Shown: positions 23,310 through 34,625 of the stretch, in pieces
Position numbering within the stretch: the stretch's first letter is position 1
Layout of the letters: each line of letters starts with the position of its first letter
DNA from: Schistocerca nitens
Lineage: Eukaryota > Arthropoda > Insecta > Orthoptera > Acrididae
Length of the DNA stretch: 64,000 bases
Reading direction: 5' to 3'
Assembly: GCF_023898315.1 (NCBI RefSeq)
Contig: NC_064616.1
Location: forward strand, 543,111,602 to 543,175,601
Made by a program: the position numbers and the translations under genes
Notes under the pieces: model-generated
Told to the model about the DNA's origin: nothing
Databases searched by the model: none
What the model saw: only the letters and a program-made list of their open reading frames with translations

Positions 23310-24957
23310 TACAGAGTCTTGCGAAGTACTTTTGAACACTTTTTCCAAGGACTGTCTTGAGCAGCAAGTTCGACAGCCCACACGCAATGGAAATATTTTA
23401 GACCTTGTAGTTATAAACGTGCCTGACCTTCTCGACGGCGTCAGAATAGAGACAGGGATTAGTGACAATGATATCATCACAGGACATTGGTTACGAGGGT
23501 TAATAAATACATTAATAAGGCTACGAGAGTATTTATGGTAGAATCTTTTCAGATTACGCTGATACAATAGCTCACTACTTAGCAATCATATACAAGCGCT
23601 CGCTCACCGATAGATCTGTACCTGCAGATTGGAAAATTGCGCAGGTCGCGCCAGTGTTTAAGAAGGGTAGTAGGAGTAATCCATCGAACTACAGACCTAT
23701 ATCATTGACGTCGGTTTGTAGCAGGGTTTTGGAGCATATACTGTATTCAAACATTATGAATCACCTCGAATGGAACGATCTATTGATACGTAATCAGCAT
23801 GGTTTCAGACAACATCGTTCTTGTGCAACGCAGCTAGCTCTTTATTCGCACGAAGTAATGGCCGCTATCGACAGGGGATCTCAAGTTGATTCCGTATATC
23901 TAGATTTCCGGAAAGCTTTTGACACCGTTCCTCACAAGCGACTTCTAATCAAGCTGCGGGCCTATGGGGTATCGTTTCAGTTGTGCGACTGTCAGGAAGG
24001 TCGCAGTTCGTAGTAATAAACGGAAAATCATCGAGTAAATCTGAGGTGATATCAGGTGTTCCCCAGGGAAGCGTCCTGGGACCTCTGCTGTTCCTGATCT
24101 ATGTAAATGACCTGGGTGACAATCTGAGCACTTCTCTTAGGTTGTTCGCAGATGATGCTGTAATTTACCGTCTAGTAAGGTCATCTGAAGACGAGCATCA
24201 GTTGCAAAGCGATTTAGAAAAGATTGCTGTATGGTGTGGCAGGTGGCAGTTGACGCTAAATAACGAAAAGTGTGAGGTGATCCACATGAGTTCCAAAAGA
24301 AATCCGTTGGAATTTGATTACTCGATAAATAGTACAATTCTCAAGGCTGTCAATTCAACTAAGTACCTGGGTGTAAAAATTACGAACAACTTCAGTTGGA
24401 AAGACCACATAGACAATATTGTGGGGAAGGCGAGCCAAAGGTTGAGTTTCATTGGCAGGACACTTAGAAGATTCAACAAGTCCACTAAAGAGACTGCTTA
24501 CACTACACTCGTTCGTCCTCTGTTAGCATATTGCTGCGCGGTATGGGATCCTTACCAGGTGGGATTGACGGAGGACATCGAAAGGGTGCAAAAAAGGGCA
24601 GCTCGTTTTGTATTATCACGTAATAGAGGAGAGAGTGTGGCAGATATGATACGCGATTTGGGATGGAAGTCATGAAAGCAAAGACGTTTTACGTCGCGGC
24701 GAGATCTATTTACGAAATTTCAGTCACCAAATTTCTCTTCCGAATGCGAAAATATTTTTTTGAGCCATACCTACATAGGTAGGAATGATCATCAAAATAA
24801 AATAAGAGAAATCAGAGCTCGAACAGAAAGGTTTAGGTGTTCGTTTTTCCCCCGCGCTGTTCGGGAGTGGCATGGTAGGGAGATAGTATGATTCTAGTTC
24901 GATGAACCCTTTGCCAAGCACTTAAATGTGAATTGTACAGTAATCATGTAGATGTAG
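23310..24957 (+). pseudogene. Jockey-like LINE with EN remnant, RT and 3' UTR
   Basis: The segment QPTRNGNILDLVVINVPDLL (near 23370-23430) is the end of a LINE endonuclease domain; a deletion then joins directly to the RT. RT frames 23654-24013 and 23983-24675 contain KKGSRSNPSNYRPISLTSV, VYLDFRKAFDTVPH (motif A), GVPQGSVLGPLLFLIYVNDL, LRLFADDAVIY (catalytic box), TKYLGVKI and LVRPLLAYCCAVWDPYQ. A frameshift lies near 23990. After the RT comes a C-terminal tail and a 3' UTR ending in tgtagatgtag near 24957. A very short copy of this 3' tip is at 57288-57352. Moderately decayed; it was probably a jockey or related clade element. Confidence 0.85.
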
Positions 24958-24984
24958 AAAAGCAGATACAGCTTTATTAGCATC

Positions 24985-26340
24985 CCACCTAGACAATGAA
25001 TGGACATAATTTAATCCCAGCACGACGGACGTAGAGGAATCATAGGTAAAGTTTGAACTTGATGCAAATTGTGTTCTCGAGAAGTTTGAGCAGAGTAAGT
25101 GGAATACAGACGAAAAATGCTCACAGCGGTTTGACATCGAAATTCGGAAAATTCTGAGGTTCAAAATGGCTCTGAGCACTACGGGACTCAACTGCTGAGG
25201 CCATTAGTCCCCTAGAACTTAGAACTAGTTAAATCTAACTAACCTAAGGACATCACAAACATCAATTCCCGAGGCAGGATTCGAACCTGCGACCGTAGCG
25301 GTCTTGCGGTTCCAGACTGCAGCGCCTTTAACCGCACGGCCACTTCGGCCGGCAAAATGCTGAGGAAGCAAGGCTGTTGCACTCTCGGTTCAAAAGAGAA
25401 CGTGCAAATGGCAATTGGCAAAAATTAGTAGAGTTTCATACGTCTCTATAAAGATGGGTATCAACGACTTCCTCCATCATACTTTAGCAAAAGATGTTAC
25501 CGAGAACCCCAGAAAATTCTGGTCCTACGTAAAATCGGTAAGCCGGGCTAAGTTTCTCTTCAGTTACTCATTTACCATTCTGGCCTGTCAGTGGAGGATA
25601 GCAACATGAAAGCCCAAGTTTCTAACTTCACGTTTAAGAAATCGATCTCGCAGGAGAATCGTACAAACATACCGTGGTTTGAGCATCCATCAGGTACCTC
25701 TATGGAGGTAATAGTAATAGGCAACTCTAACTTAGAGACAAAACTGAAAGAGTTAAAAGCCAGGACCGGATAAAACCCTAGTTCTGTTTTACAAAGAGTA
25801 CTCTACGATACTGGCGCTTACTGAGCTTGCATTTATCACGAATCTGTAGCCCAGCGCGAAGTCACAAGTGACTTAAAAATTGTGCAGGTGATTCCTGTAG
25901 ATAAGAAGGGCAAACGAACGGACTCGCAGAATTACGCACTAAAATCGTTAACATCGGTTAGCTGCGTAATTATTTCCCTTGAGACGGAAAAACCTCTGAC
26001 GACATATTAACACGGCTTTAGAATGCATCGCTCGTGACAATCTCAGCTTCCTCTTTTGTCACGTGACACCCTGCGAACTGTTGATGAAGGACAGCAGGCA
26101 AATTATCTATTTGCAGATTTCCGAAAAACATTTGGCACAGTGTCTCACTGCAGACTGTTACCGAAGGTACCAGCATACGGAATAGGTTCCTTGGTATGTG
26201 AGGGGTTCAAAGAATTCTTAAATAGCAGAACCCAGTACGATGTCCTCGACGGCGAGTGTTCATCAGAGAGCGGGTATCGTCAGGAGTGCGCCACGGAAGT
26301 GTGATAGGAGCGCTGTTATTTTCTGTATCATAAATAATCT
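24985..26340 (+). pseudogene. Second jockey-like LINE relic, split by a SINE
   Basis: Plus-strand pieces: IRKILRK immediately flanking the SINE at 25160-25353, TPENSGPT-type words, then VTSDLKIVQVIPVDKKGK ahead of the RT and ANYLFADFRKTFGTVSH (RT motif A, VDxxKAFDxVxH-like) at about 26098-26150, followed by AYGIGSLVCEGFKEFLNSRT. Stops and shifts are frequent and no FADD box remains before similarity ends near 26340. More diverged than the neighbouring LINE. Confidence 0.6.
25160..25353 (-). mobile_element. tRNA-derived SINE, head type 1
   Basis: Minus orientation. Flanked by aaaattctgagg (25148-25159) and aaaatgctgagg (25354-25365), one mismatch in 12. B box complement ggattcgaacc is intact. 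Inserted in the LINE relic spanning 24985-26340. Confidence 0.93.
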
Positions 26341-27075
26341 GACGGACAGGATGTCCAGCAGCCTGAGGCTCTTTTAGTTGATTCTCTATGCACGGCTCAT
26401 TTATTTTGATATGACCACTCGTTGTTTGAATGGCGTTTGGAGCGAGGAAATGTATTGAAATCTTTCACAGTGAAACGATTTCGGAAAAAGTATTTCAGAA
26501 TTCGGCACTCTCTCATTGTACTTTTCTGTGCAATACTGTCACTGAGGTAAGCTGTAGATGCCTTTGATCTGTTTCTTGATTTAAAGTGGGAACGTAAAAT
26601 TCTTTTTCACATTGAAAGATAGAATAATACTTTCGATTTCGTTGAACGTTCCACGCATGGCTCCCCTAGTGCTCATTTTGGCTTCGTCCAGTTATATTTC
26701 TGCGTAAGTCTTTAGCTACAAGTAAGCGTATGGTGAGGTTAATTGCTGTCGGAGTACTTGCCACGGTTATTTAAGCACGTTGGGGCTTTCTCGTATCTTA
26801 CATTTTTCGTCGACACATGGGATCAGTCGAAGTCGTAATGTACAGCGTTCTTGAATGTTGTCCACTTTCACCCAACGTTTAAAGGTGCCATAAGAAGGTA
26901 ATCTCAAATGGTTCTGTCACACATACAAAGCAGAAACATCTTTCTTCGTCTCTTAACAATAAACTTGCAGTTAGTAATGCTATGTCCTCTTAATCACTGA
27001 TTCCCTGGTCTTCGTTAAGTGAATCGAAAATTTTTTACCTCTGTAAATACATTATTAGGACTTCACTATTATAGG
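26341..27075. other. No recognised gene
   Basis: AT-rich, no supported signal beyond the weak end of the LINE relic. Confidence 0.4.
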
Positions 27076-27282
27076 TCAATCTCTCCGTAGCCGCTCAAGG
27101 TACTCCTCGGAGGCGCCTTTTAGAGCACTGTCAAACGAATACAAGTACCTATCACCCACCGTAATCACTTGTTTCACCCACTCCATAGCTTGAAATCTCT
27201 TCTCTAATACTAGAATATGATCAAGAAATTTAAAAGCCACATTCTCTAAGTTTTCTTTGCAAATGTTCCACCACCATTTCAT
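27076..27282 (-). other. Small unidentified reading frame, possible exon
   Basis: A 68-codon minus-strand frame starting MKWWWNICKENLENVAFKFL and ending EEYLERLRRD before its stop. Its composition (Trp, Lys, Glu, Asp) looks more coding-like than its surroundings, and on the minus strand it is preceded by cccttgtcttag, a plausible splice acceptor. No family is recognised and no neighbouring exon could be identified. It may equally be chance or a transposon scrap. Confidence 0.25.
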
Positions 27283-27396
27283 CTAAGACAAGGGCTGTTT
27301 CGATATAATAGATTATCATGTTTCATCCAACTTTAACGCTTAACTCCATTCACATTATTCAGTAGCTGGAATCTGATAAAGCCGTGAGGAATGGGT

Positions 27397-27580
27397 GCGC
27401 CGTTTGAGGCCCCATGTCACGCACAGCGTCGCCCCTCCCGCCAGAGGTTCTTGTCCTTCCTCCGGCATGTGTGTGCGTGTTGTTCTTAGTATAAATTAGT
27501 TTAAGTAATGTGTTAGTCTAGGGACCGATGACTTCAGCAGTTTTGTCCCTTAGGAATTCCCACGCAGTTGAACATTTTTT
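27397..27580 (+). mobile_element. tRNA-derived SINE, head type 3
   Basis: Head with cctcccgcc and a degenerate B box (ggttcttgtcc), then cggcatgtgtgtgcgtg and a tail with tagggaccgatgacttcagc ending gaacatttttt. Flanked by gaatgggt (27389-27396) and gaatgtgt (27581-27588), a likely duplication with one mismatch. Related to the SINE at 42670. Confidence 0.75.
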
Positions 27581-28099
27581 GAATGTGTTAATACTTCACA
27601 ACATATTGCTATCATAGTTATAGCCGAAAACGAGACTCCACCACCGCATTTCTGCATGTTTTTGCGATGTATAGTCCAATCGTAACTGTACGTGTTCTTT
27701 CTAGCCATGCCGTGCTTTAGTCAGCTTTATCTTCTAAGTGCTAAGTGGGCGTCATTGTTATTTATAAATGACACTCTTTTAGGTAGCTTCCCGTGGACGC
27801 TCCAGCACTTAACTAATACTGCACCATTTTCTGTCTTCAGTCTGTATTGACCATTTTTACGCTCTGTAATGTAAGAGGAAGCCACTCTCCTTTGTGAGGA
27901 ACGTTATGCTACTTTTATCGGGCTTATGGAGTGTTTCCTCTTCGTAAAATGAGACATATGTGCACTCTGATACCCTATTAGCTGCTTCCTGTCTGCAGTA
28001 CACACATGGCTAGTTAAGGAGAGTACAGCGATTCTTCGCTCAAAACAGTCTAGGTTTAAGTTATTTAATGGTGAAATAAAGGGTTCTACATTATTACTT

Positions 28100-28212
28100 G
28101 GTGCCTAGTCTTTGAGTCGCTTTGGTTAATAATAAGCCTTACATTATCGACGCATCGTGTGTTCTTTTATTTGCAAGTTGCATATTCACTCTCAGAGGAT
28201 GAACCATGTTGA
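28100..28212 (+). repeat. Direct repeat, copy 1
   Basis: Begins cttggtgcctagtctttgag and continues through taataataagcc and ttcactctcagaggatg. Matches 29177-29292 in the same orientation with about 15% difference by eye. Function and family unknown; could be termini of a short LTR-like or other non-autonomous element. Confidence 0.65.
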
Positions 28213-28397
28213 TGTTATTGTCCGTGGGTAGCATCCTGTTTGCTTGTTCAAAAGAAGATGCTACAGAACACGTGCAACAGGCGGTGAGTTAAACTTTTGA
28301 CCTAAATATAACTGATTTTAGTGAGGTCGTTTTCAGTGGTTTATGATCTTGTCCATAACGTTTAAAGACGTATAGATACTTTTAGCAGTCCACGTGT

Positions 28398-28428
28398 AAA
28401 TAATATTGACCTTGGGTCAATATTATTT
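28398..28428. repeat. Perfect palindrome, 14-bp arms
   Basis: aaataatattgacc, 3-base spacer ttg, ggtcaatattattt. A perfect inverted repeat that could extrude as a cruciform or form an RNA hairpin. No neighbouring gene suggests a role. Confidence 0.7.
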
Positions 28429-29176
28429 GTTTCTGTAAGCTGTATCTAAAGAAAATAAGAAGCTAAAAAGGAAAAAGAAGAAAAGAAGCAGAGAATTGTA
28501 GAAGCGTAAAATAATTTTGAGTTCTGATTTATTTAATTAAGAGAATATTAAAAAAGGATGATCGATTTTGTGGTGAATGACACCTAATAAATATCATCAC
28601 AAAAATATTCGTAATTCTAAATTTAGTACTTCAAACAGCTAACCAGCTTCTATTGATACCAATCTAACTACAACTGTTTACATACACTTCATTATAGTTT
28701 CTGTTTTTTGCCATCCGTGTCATACAACTGCGCAACCATCACTTGCATACTCTGAGACTAAGCAGAAAATCGGAGTTTTGGCTCTCACCAAAGCAGAGCA
28801 AATGTTTAATTAGGTGCGCATATGAGACACACACCACCTATTAGCCGAGCTAATTCTAATTGCAGAGATATTCGAGCAAGCACATTGCTACCACAAAGAA
28901 GCATTCATCGACAATGAAATTACAGCCACATAAAATTCCATAAAGCATCACGTTCCAGCAGACAATACAAAACTAGGAAAACTGACTTGAATATGAGCTA
29001 GTACAGTCAATATGTAAGAACGTTGCGCTCTTTTTGAGCCTCTGCTTTTGGCATTCAGGGAACTGAGTTACGGAAATCGAGTTACCTTCTACTTTGTGTT
29101 AATTTCTATAGCTTTTCTCAGTCACTTGTGTCTGTTTTCTCATAGAAAGCTTATTGACTACCCGATTCTCACATCT

Positions 29177-29292
29177 GTGCTTGGTGCCTAGTCTTTGAGT
29201 CGCTTGGGTGAATAATAAGCCTGACATTATGGACGCACCACGCGTTCTTTTATGTGCATGTTACGTTTTCACTCTCAGATGATGGACTATGT
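29177..29292 (+). repeat. Direct repeat, copy 2
   Basis: Partner of 28100-28212, about 1.08 kb downstream. Sequence between the copies has no coding signal. Confidence 0.65.
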
Positions 29293-30554
29293 AGGACGCG
29301 GAGTTCACATCACTATAGACATTCACAAGTGTCTTTATAGATTTTCCCAGATTAATAGTTCTTGGTAGTGTCTTCGGTTTTCTGCCGGATTCCAACATCA
29401 ACGTTTTGATCTTAGGGGCCGGTAGCAAACCCGAGGAGACTGGAAAGAGATGTGTATGATATTGCAGCTGCTCACCATACAGTAACTCTTAGTTGAAGTG
29501 TGAAGTTAGCAGCGTAAATATTATACGTAATTTTACTCATAAAGTTAAATAATCAAATGTGTACACATTACCACTGGGTTACCCTACATGGGGCGTTAAA
29601 CCACAACGAGAATAACATCTCTGTACTTCACTACAATGCGGCATCAGCAATATTCATGTGTCTACATGCGTTTCTTTTCCGGACAAGATTCCTTCTCTTC
29701 TGAAACACAAGAAAATTTTAGTTTTCTTCATTACAGTCAAATTCATCGTCAAATATGGAGGTTGCCGTTTGAGATGACGTACTCTCTTACATCCAATGAA
29801 CGTTCAGCACATTTCTGAACACTATGCATTGAAGATTATTGTCGGCACGATCTTCGTATGTGATTATTGTGAGCTGCATTCGTTCCAAATAGCAACAGCT
29901 TGTGATGGTGACAAGTGGCAAATACTACTTACGCAAGCAAGACACAACATCTGTAAGATCAGTATCGTTTTTAGACGAGAAGTAAAAAATGACCGCACAA
30001 ATATAGAACACACTTAAAAAGAGTGTGGTGTCAAATAAAGAATCGATCCGCTGATTATCCATAAGAGTTATTTCTTGTTTGTGAGCCTTGTAGACGTGAG
30101 GTTTTCAGACTCCCATAAAACATTACATTCCTTTGAAGCTCGTCATGGTTTAGGTGAATTTCACAAGAATATTCTTCGACATTCTATGTTCTATATATGT
30201 GGAACAGTCTAAGATCTATTTCTATAAGTATTTGCATTGAAAATGCTTAAAGCTGTAAGTTTCAAAGTCAGTATTACATATTAAAAAGAACAATTAAAAA
30301 CTGAGTATTTTAATTACGATTGTAAGCAGCAAAGGAAAATATTTAATGGAACGTAATAATTGTCTGCGTTGTGGTTAAGGTTTTGAGAAATGTCCTTGAG
30401 ATAAAAACATCTAGCAACCAAGAAAGGTTTCACTTGAGGGAATAAAAGAGTAAACGGTAACTATACGATAAAAGAGTATTGATAATTGAGTAACGGTTCA
30501 TAAAGCTTCAATTTGACTTAATAGTTGTAGTGTACTCGGCGATTTTTGAAATAC

Positions 30555-32275
30555 TGCTGGCGTGTAAGGCATTTCAGTATGATTCGTGACTGCAGCCGGA
30601 TAACGTCAACTTCGTGCCACGATATATTTCGGCTGAGAGCCATTCAACGCTCTTCAGGTGAGTGTTTTGCACCGGAGATTGCTAGTTCACCTCAATAACC
30701 TTATACCAATAACTGATGCGGAGACGCATGCGCCAAGGCAGCCGCTACGTGACTGACCCTTATCGCTGTTTCCGAAATTGGCGGGCAGGCGCATGCGTAA
30801 TGATGATGCTACATGCACGCTCTTTGTCGGAATGCGCACTCGCGATGTTGAAATTCAGATGTCAAAATTAATTAGATTAACTGCAGACAGACGTATCACT
30901 GGTCATAATTTTTTATCTGGATAAGTTAAAGAAATCACCGGTTCCCTTGCTTATACAAGTGAAGCCGCCATCACCATTAATAAGAGCTTGTGCTAAACGC
31001 ATTTCCATCGATTCTTTAATTAATGAATCCTAGACGGATTTCGTCGAGGCCAAGATTTCCATTGCAGATTAATCCATGGAATGTCCTGTGGAATCACAAA
31101 AATGGTTCAAATGGCTCTGAGCACTATGGGACTCAACTGCTGTGGTCATAAGTCCCCTAGAACTTAGAACTACTTAAACCTAACTAACCTAAGGACAGCA
31201 CACAACACCCAGCCATCACGAGGCAGAGAAAATCCCTGACCCCGCCGGGAATCGAACCCGGGAACCCGGGCGTGGGAAGCGAGAACGCTACCGCACGACC
31301 ACGAGATGCGGGCTGTGGAATCACAATGCTCGGCTATGGCTGAATTACGTGCCTGCGAAGGGCTAGTGTGGCGACCACGCACTGTGCGCGTTGTCTGACC
31401 CATGTAGGCATTGCCACATTGGCAAAATATTCTTTACATTCCACCCGCCCGCAATCCCAAATCGTACTTTGTCAAAGTGGGAAGGGAACACGTCTATATA
31501 ATTGGGAGGGAGATTACTTTGACATGATGTTTCCTTAAGATTCGGCCTAATTTCGACGAAGCATTGCTGAAGTACGAGAGGAACCCCCTGGACTTGAATC
31601 ACTCCTACACTTGATCCTGCAGGTGGTCACGTTTCTTCTTGCTTAAACCTGTGCTAAACTGATGTGAAGAATATCCATTATCATTCAGCACTGATTTTAG
31701 GGGTCCCATCTCCTTTCCAAAACTGTGTTCTTCATACACAACATGTACCCTGTGCACTAACTTTCGAAGAACGCCCATAGCTTGTGATGGGTGGTGGCAG
31801 CTCGACGCCTGAAAATACAGGTCTGAATGTATGGACTTACGGTAAACGGAATGTCTCAATGATACATCCACTTTTCGACTGACCAAGACGTCCGGAAATC
31901 GCAAACAGCCGCCCATCTCCACTCTCATCGTAAATTTGATATTCTCGTGGATAACATCCAAATATTCCAAAATGCTCGACAGTTCATCTTCAGCGCGAGG
32001 ACACACTACAGAATATCATCCACATATCGCACGAAGGATTTTGGTAAAATTCTGCCGCATTAAGCGCCCTCTCCTCAAAGCCTTCCATAAAAATGTTTCA
32101 GACCAGAGGTGAGAGAGGACTACCCATGTCAACACCATCTATTTGCTGAAAATGCTCACGGTTGAATAAAAAGTGGGCTGAGACAAGTGTATGACTGAAT
32201 AGCGCTGTATCAACGAAGTAATTCACTTAAAGGTAGTGCGGTAGTTTTCAACGCATTCAGTGTTCATGGAGTCGT
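30555..32275 (-). mobile_element. Penelope-like element, decayed, with SINE insertion
   Basis: Minus-strand order: RT words HFQQIDGVDMGSPLSP (about 32105-32155) and RYVDDIL (32010-32029, the YVDD catalytic box), then frame 31605-32006 with MRVEMGGCLRFPDVLVSRK and SDLYFQASSCHHPSQAMGVL, typical of Penelope RT thumb regions. The C-terminal GIY-YIG-type endonuclease is seen as CQCGNAYMGQTTRTV, ending AEHC next to the SINE at 31100-31313, and continues beyond it as SLIKESMEMRLAQALING. The non-coding tail to about 30555 contains ctgaagagcg...ccgaaatat, a motif common at Penelope-like ends. Stops are scattered. The 5' part is missing. Confidence 0.8.
31100..31313 (-). mobile_element. tRNA-derived SINE, head type 2
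   Basis: Minus orientation with a perfect 13-bp duplication, tgtggaatcacaa (31087-31099 and 31314-31326). The tail is the same as in type 1 SINEs (ttcaaatggctctgagcac, tagaacttagaactactt), but the head differs: on the minus strand it reads gcccgcatctcgtggtcgtg with B box gggttcgattccc and a gcggggtcagggattttctc linker. Inserted in the GIY-YIG region of the Penelope-like element. Confidence 0.93.
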
Positions 32276-32394
32276 ATACTCTGAACAATGATGTAATTAT
32301 TCTGGTGCATTCAGTGGTATGTGTGATCCCTGACTGCAAAATACTTCACAAATACGGACAGTATTAATGAAAATGAAGTTAAATAAAACGATCG

Positions 32395-32634
32395 CATGCC
32401 ATTGCCGGCCGGGAGACTCCATTCGAGGAAGTTCGGGCACCGAGTGCCAGTATTATTACAGTCGACGCCAGAATGGGCAACTCCCGTGCCGCTGACGAGG
32501 ATGAAATGATGATGAGGGCAACACAACACCCAGTGCAGTGCACGACCGGAGAAAATCTTCAACGCGGCAGGCAGTCAAACGCGGGCCCGCTGCGTCGGAG
32601 GCAAGCACGTAAGCACTCAGCTGAAAAGGCGGAC
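32395..32634 (-). mobile_element. SINE-like element, separate family, degenerate head
   Basis: Minus orientation. Words such as gccggccgggagactccatt, cgaggaagttcgggc, gaggatgaaatgatgatgag, caacacaacacccag and gagaaaatctt, ending in cactcagctgaaaaggcgg, resemble a tRNA-headed SINE whose head lies at the right. The B box region is scrambled. No clear target duplication found. Identification is by remembered resemblance to grasshopper repeats. Confidence 0.6.
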
Positions 32635-32640
32635 AGTAAT

Positions 32641-33846
32641 ACAGGAATAATAAATTAAAATGTTACCAATCAGGTGGCAGCTTTATTGCGTGGACAGCGG
32701 AAATGTAGTAAGAAAATAAAATTTTTTCCTTTCGTTATTTTGTGATGGTTATTGCACGTCTCTAAGTGCTCTCCTTCTCTGAAATTCTGCGTAACAAAGT
32801 ATAGCTATACCTGTGTGGTGTGCTACACTGCTTCCTCATCCCCACCCCCATGCCTTTAATGCAGGGTAATTCTTACCCCCACAGCAGTTCTTTCAAGAGC
32901 GTAAAGGACGTGTGTATTAAGTTTGGTTGAAATAGGTTAGGCGGTTAAGATGAGATGTGGAATATTCATTCTCACATACATACATACATACAAACAAACG
33001 CAGACCCATTTTTATAATTTGTGTTGATTCTCTAATTTGAGTACTCACAGAAAAAAAAATATTACGAGGACACGTTCCATTGTGTGGTTAAAGGAAGAAG
33101 TACACACAAAATTATGTTCTGATTACTGAACTTATATAGGTTTAGAACAATCTGCTTTCTACAGGACTGCTCATCTTCGTAACAACGTAGCTTCTAAAGT
33201 GGCCTCTCTCGAAGAACTTGGCTTGTGCTTCAGTTTAGAGGCAATTTATTTACGCGTACAAAAGAACAGGCAGTAAAACGGAATAGAATACAAATACAGA
33301 ATACTGCTATGGCAATCATTACGATGTAGACAAACTTTTTGAATGATACCGCTCGCTTGGATACTTCCGATATGTCAATGAAATTGACTTCTTTAAGCTT
33401 CCTCTGCCTTCCGTTAACAGGTTACCTAATTTTTTGTTTACGTATATACGAAGATTGTGATGTGTAGCTGAAAAACAATTAACATTATGTTAAAATGAAA
33501 AAGAAAACAAGAAAAAACTCTTCGGTCAGAGAAAAGTTTTTGTAGTAGTTGCAAGCACCTCTGACGTTTGCCAACCATGTGGATGGGAAAATATTTCTCG
33601 CTCCTGCAACACTGAGGGTGAAGGTATGTTTCGACCAACGCTAGTATGATCGGTGGAGCAGCGCAGATGAAGAGATGTCACGTTGGGTGCCTGCTCCCAG
33701 CCACCTCCTTGGCTCTTCTGTTTCCCCAGCAACGCTCTGCAGAGCTGTGCAGCCACCTTCGCGAGCTCAAACACCTGTCAGACAGGCAATGCACGTGAAA
33801 ATCCGACTGCTTGACCATTCCCAGCGTAATACACTTGTACGTGAAG
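32641..33846. other. No recognised gene
   Basis: Contains a short acat microsatellite (about 32980-32997) after ttggttgaaataggttaggc, a phrase that looks like the end of an interspersed repeat. Segment 33690-33850 resembles 37222-37400. No coding signal. Confidence 0.4.
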
Positions 33847-33920
33847 ACACTCTCTCTCTCTCTGTCTCTCTCTCTCTCACACACACAAACACACACACAC
33901 ACACACACAGGCATACACAC
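33847..33920. repeat. Compound TC/AC microsatellite
   Basis: A ctctct run followed by an acacac run with few interruptions. The overlapping frames on both strands are artefacts. Confidence 0.9.
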
Positions 33921-34359
33921 ACATTCACATCATTTACTTCAACAAAATCTTAAATTCATGGTGCATTACGAATTTGTCCTTTTTGAGCATCCGTAATTCA
34001 ACAGGACGTAGCTTGTTCTGTATAATGCTAGGTTGAATGCATCAACTCTGGAAATATAGTTAAAAAGATTGATTACTAACCAAAATACGATGATACGATA
34101 TTTCTTCTCTGTTATCTGAGTGGTCCGAAAAACATTTAACTAAGAGAACCGCAGTATGTTTCACTGGTTTCACTGTACGGCGAATGTTAAATAGAAACAG
34201 AAGTGGGCAAATTTCGAGAATCTGAATTTGCGTGAAAGAACTGTGAGATCATTATATTGCAGCCAACGTGTATCCCGCATGGGTATCATGAGAAGAAGAC
34301 AAGAGGGTTTGGATGAGTACAAAGGCATACAGATAGTCATTATTTCTCCTTTCTGAATA

Positions 34360-34613
34360 CACCGAGCGAGGTGGCGCAGTGGTTAGCACACTGGACTCGC
34401 ATTCGGGAGGACGACGGTTCAATCCCGTCTCCGGCCATCCTGATTTATGTTTTCCGTGATTTCCCTAAATCGTTTCAGGCAAATGCCGGGATGGTTCCTT
34501 TGAAAGGGCACGGCCGATTTCCTTCCCAATCCTTCCCTAACCCGAGCTTGCGCTCCGTCTCTAATGACCTCGTTGTCGACGGGACGTTAAACACTAACCA
34601 CCACCACCACCAT
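34360..34613 (+). mobile_element. tRNA-derived SINE, separate family (type 4)
   Basis: Head gaggtggcgcagtggttagc (A box) and cggttcaatcccgtc (B box), central words gtgatttccctaaatcg, caggcaaatgccgggatgg and ggcacggccgatttccttc, end gggacgttaaacac and a cca-repeat tail. Perfect 12-bp duplication cctttctgaata (34348-34359 and 34614-34625). The central part resembles a core seen in other insect SINEs. Confidence 0.93.
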
Positions 34614-34625
34614 CCTTTCTGAATA

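Larger units (their letters stand above)
27589..30550. other. No recognised gene; contains a direct repeat pair and a palindrome
   Basis: Long AT-rich stretch with only short frames. Two features stand out and are listed separately: a 115-bp direct repeat (28100-28212 and 29177-29292) and a perfect palindrome at 28398-28428. Confidence 0.5.

Noticed and set aside
30595-30670. Hammerhead ribozyme at the Penelope-like end
   Set aside because: A ctgaaga...cgaaa core-like pair is present on the minus strand, but no matching stem I or cleavage site could be drawn, so the fold is not supported by reading alone.
33678-33996. Overlapping frames on both strands
   Set aside because: They are created by the TC/AC microsatellite.
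34371-34622. 83-residue reading frame with a His run
   Set aside because: It lies wholly inside the type 4 SINE; the His run comes from its cca-repeat tail.
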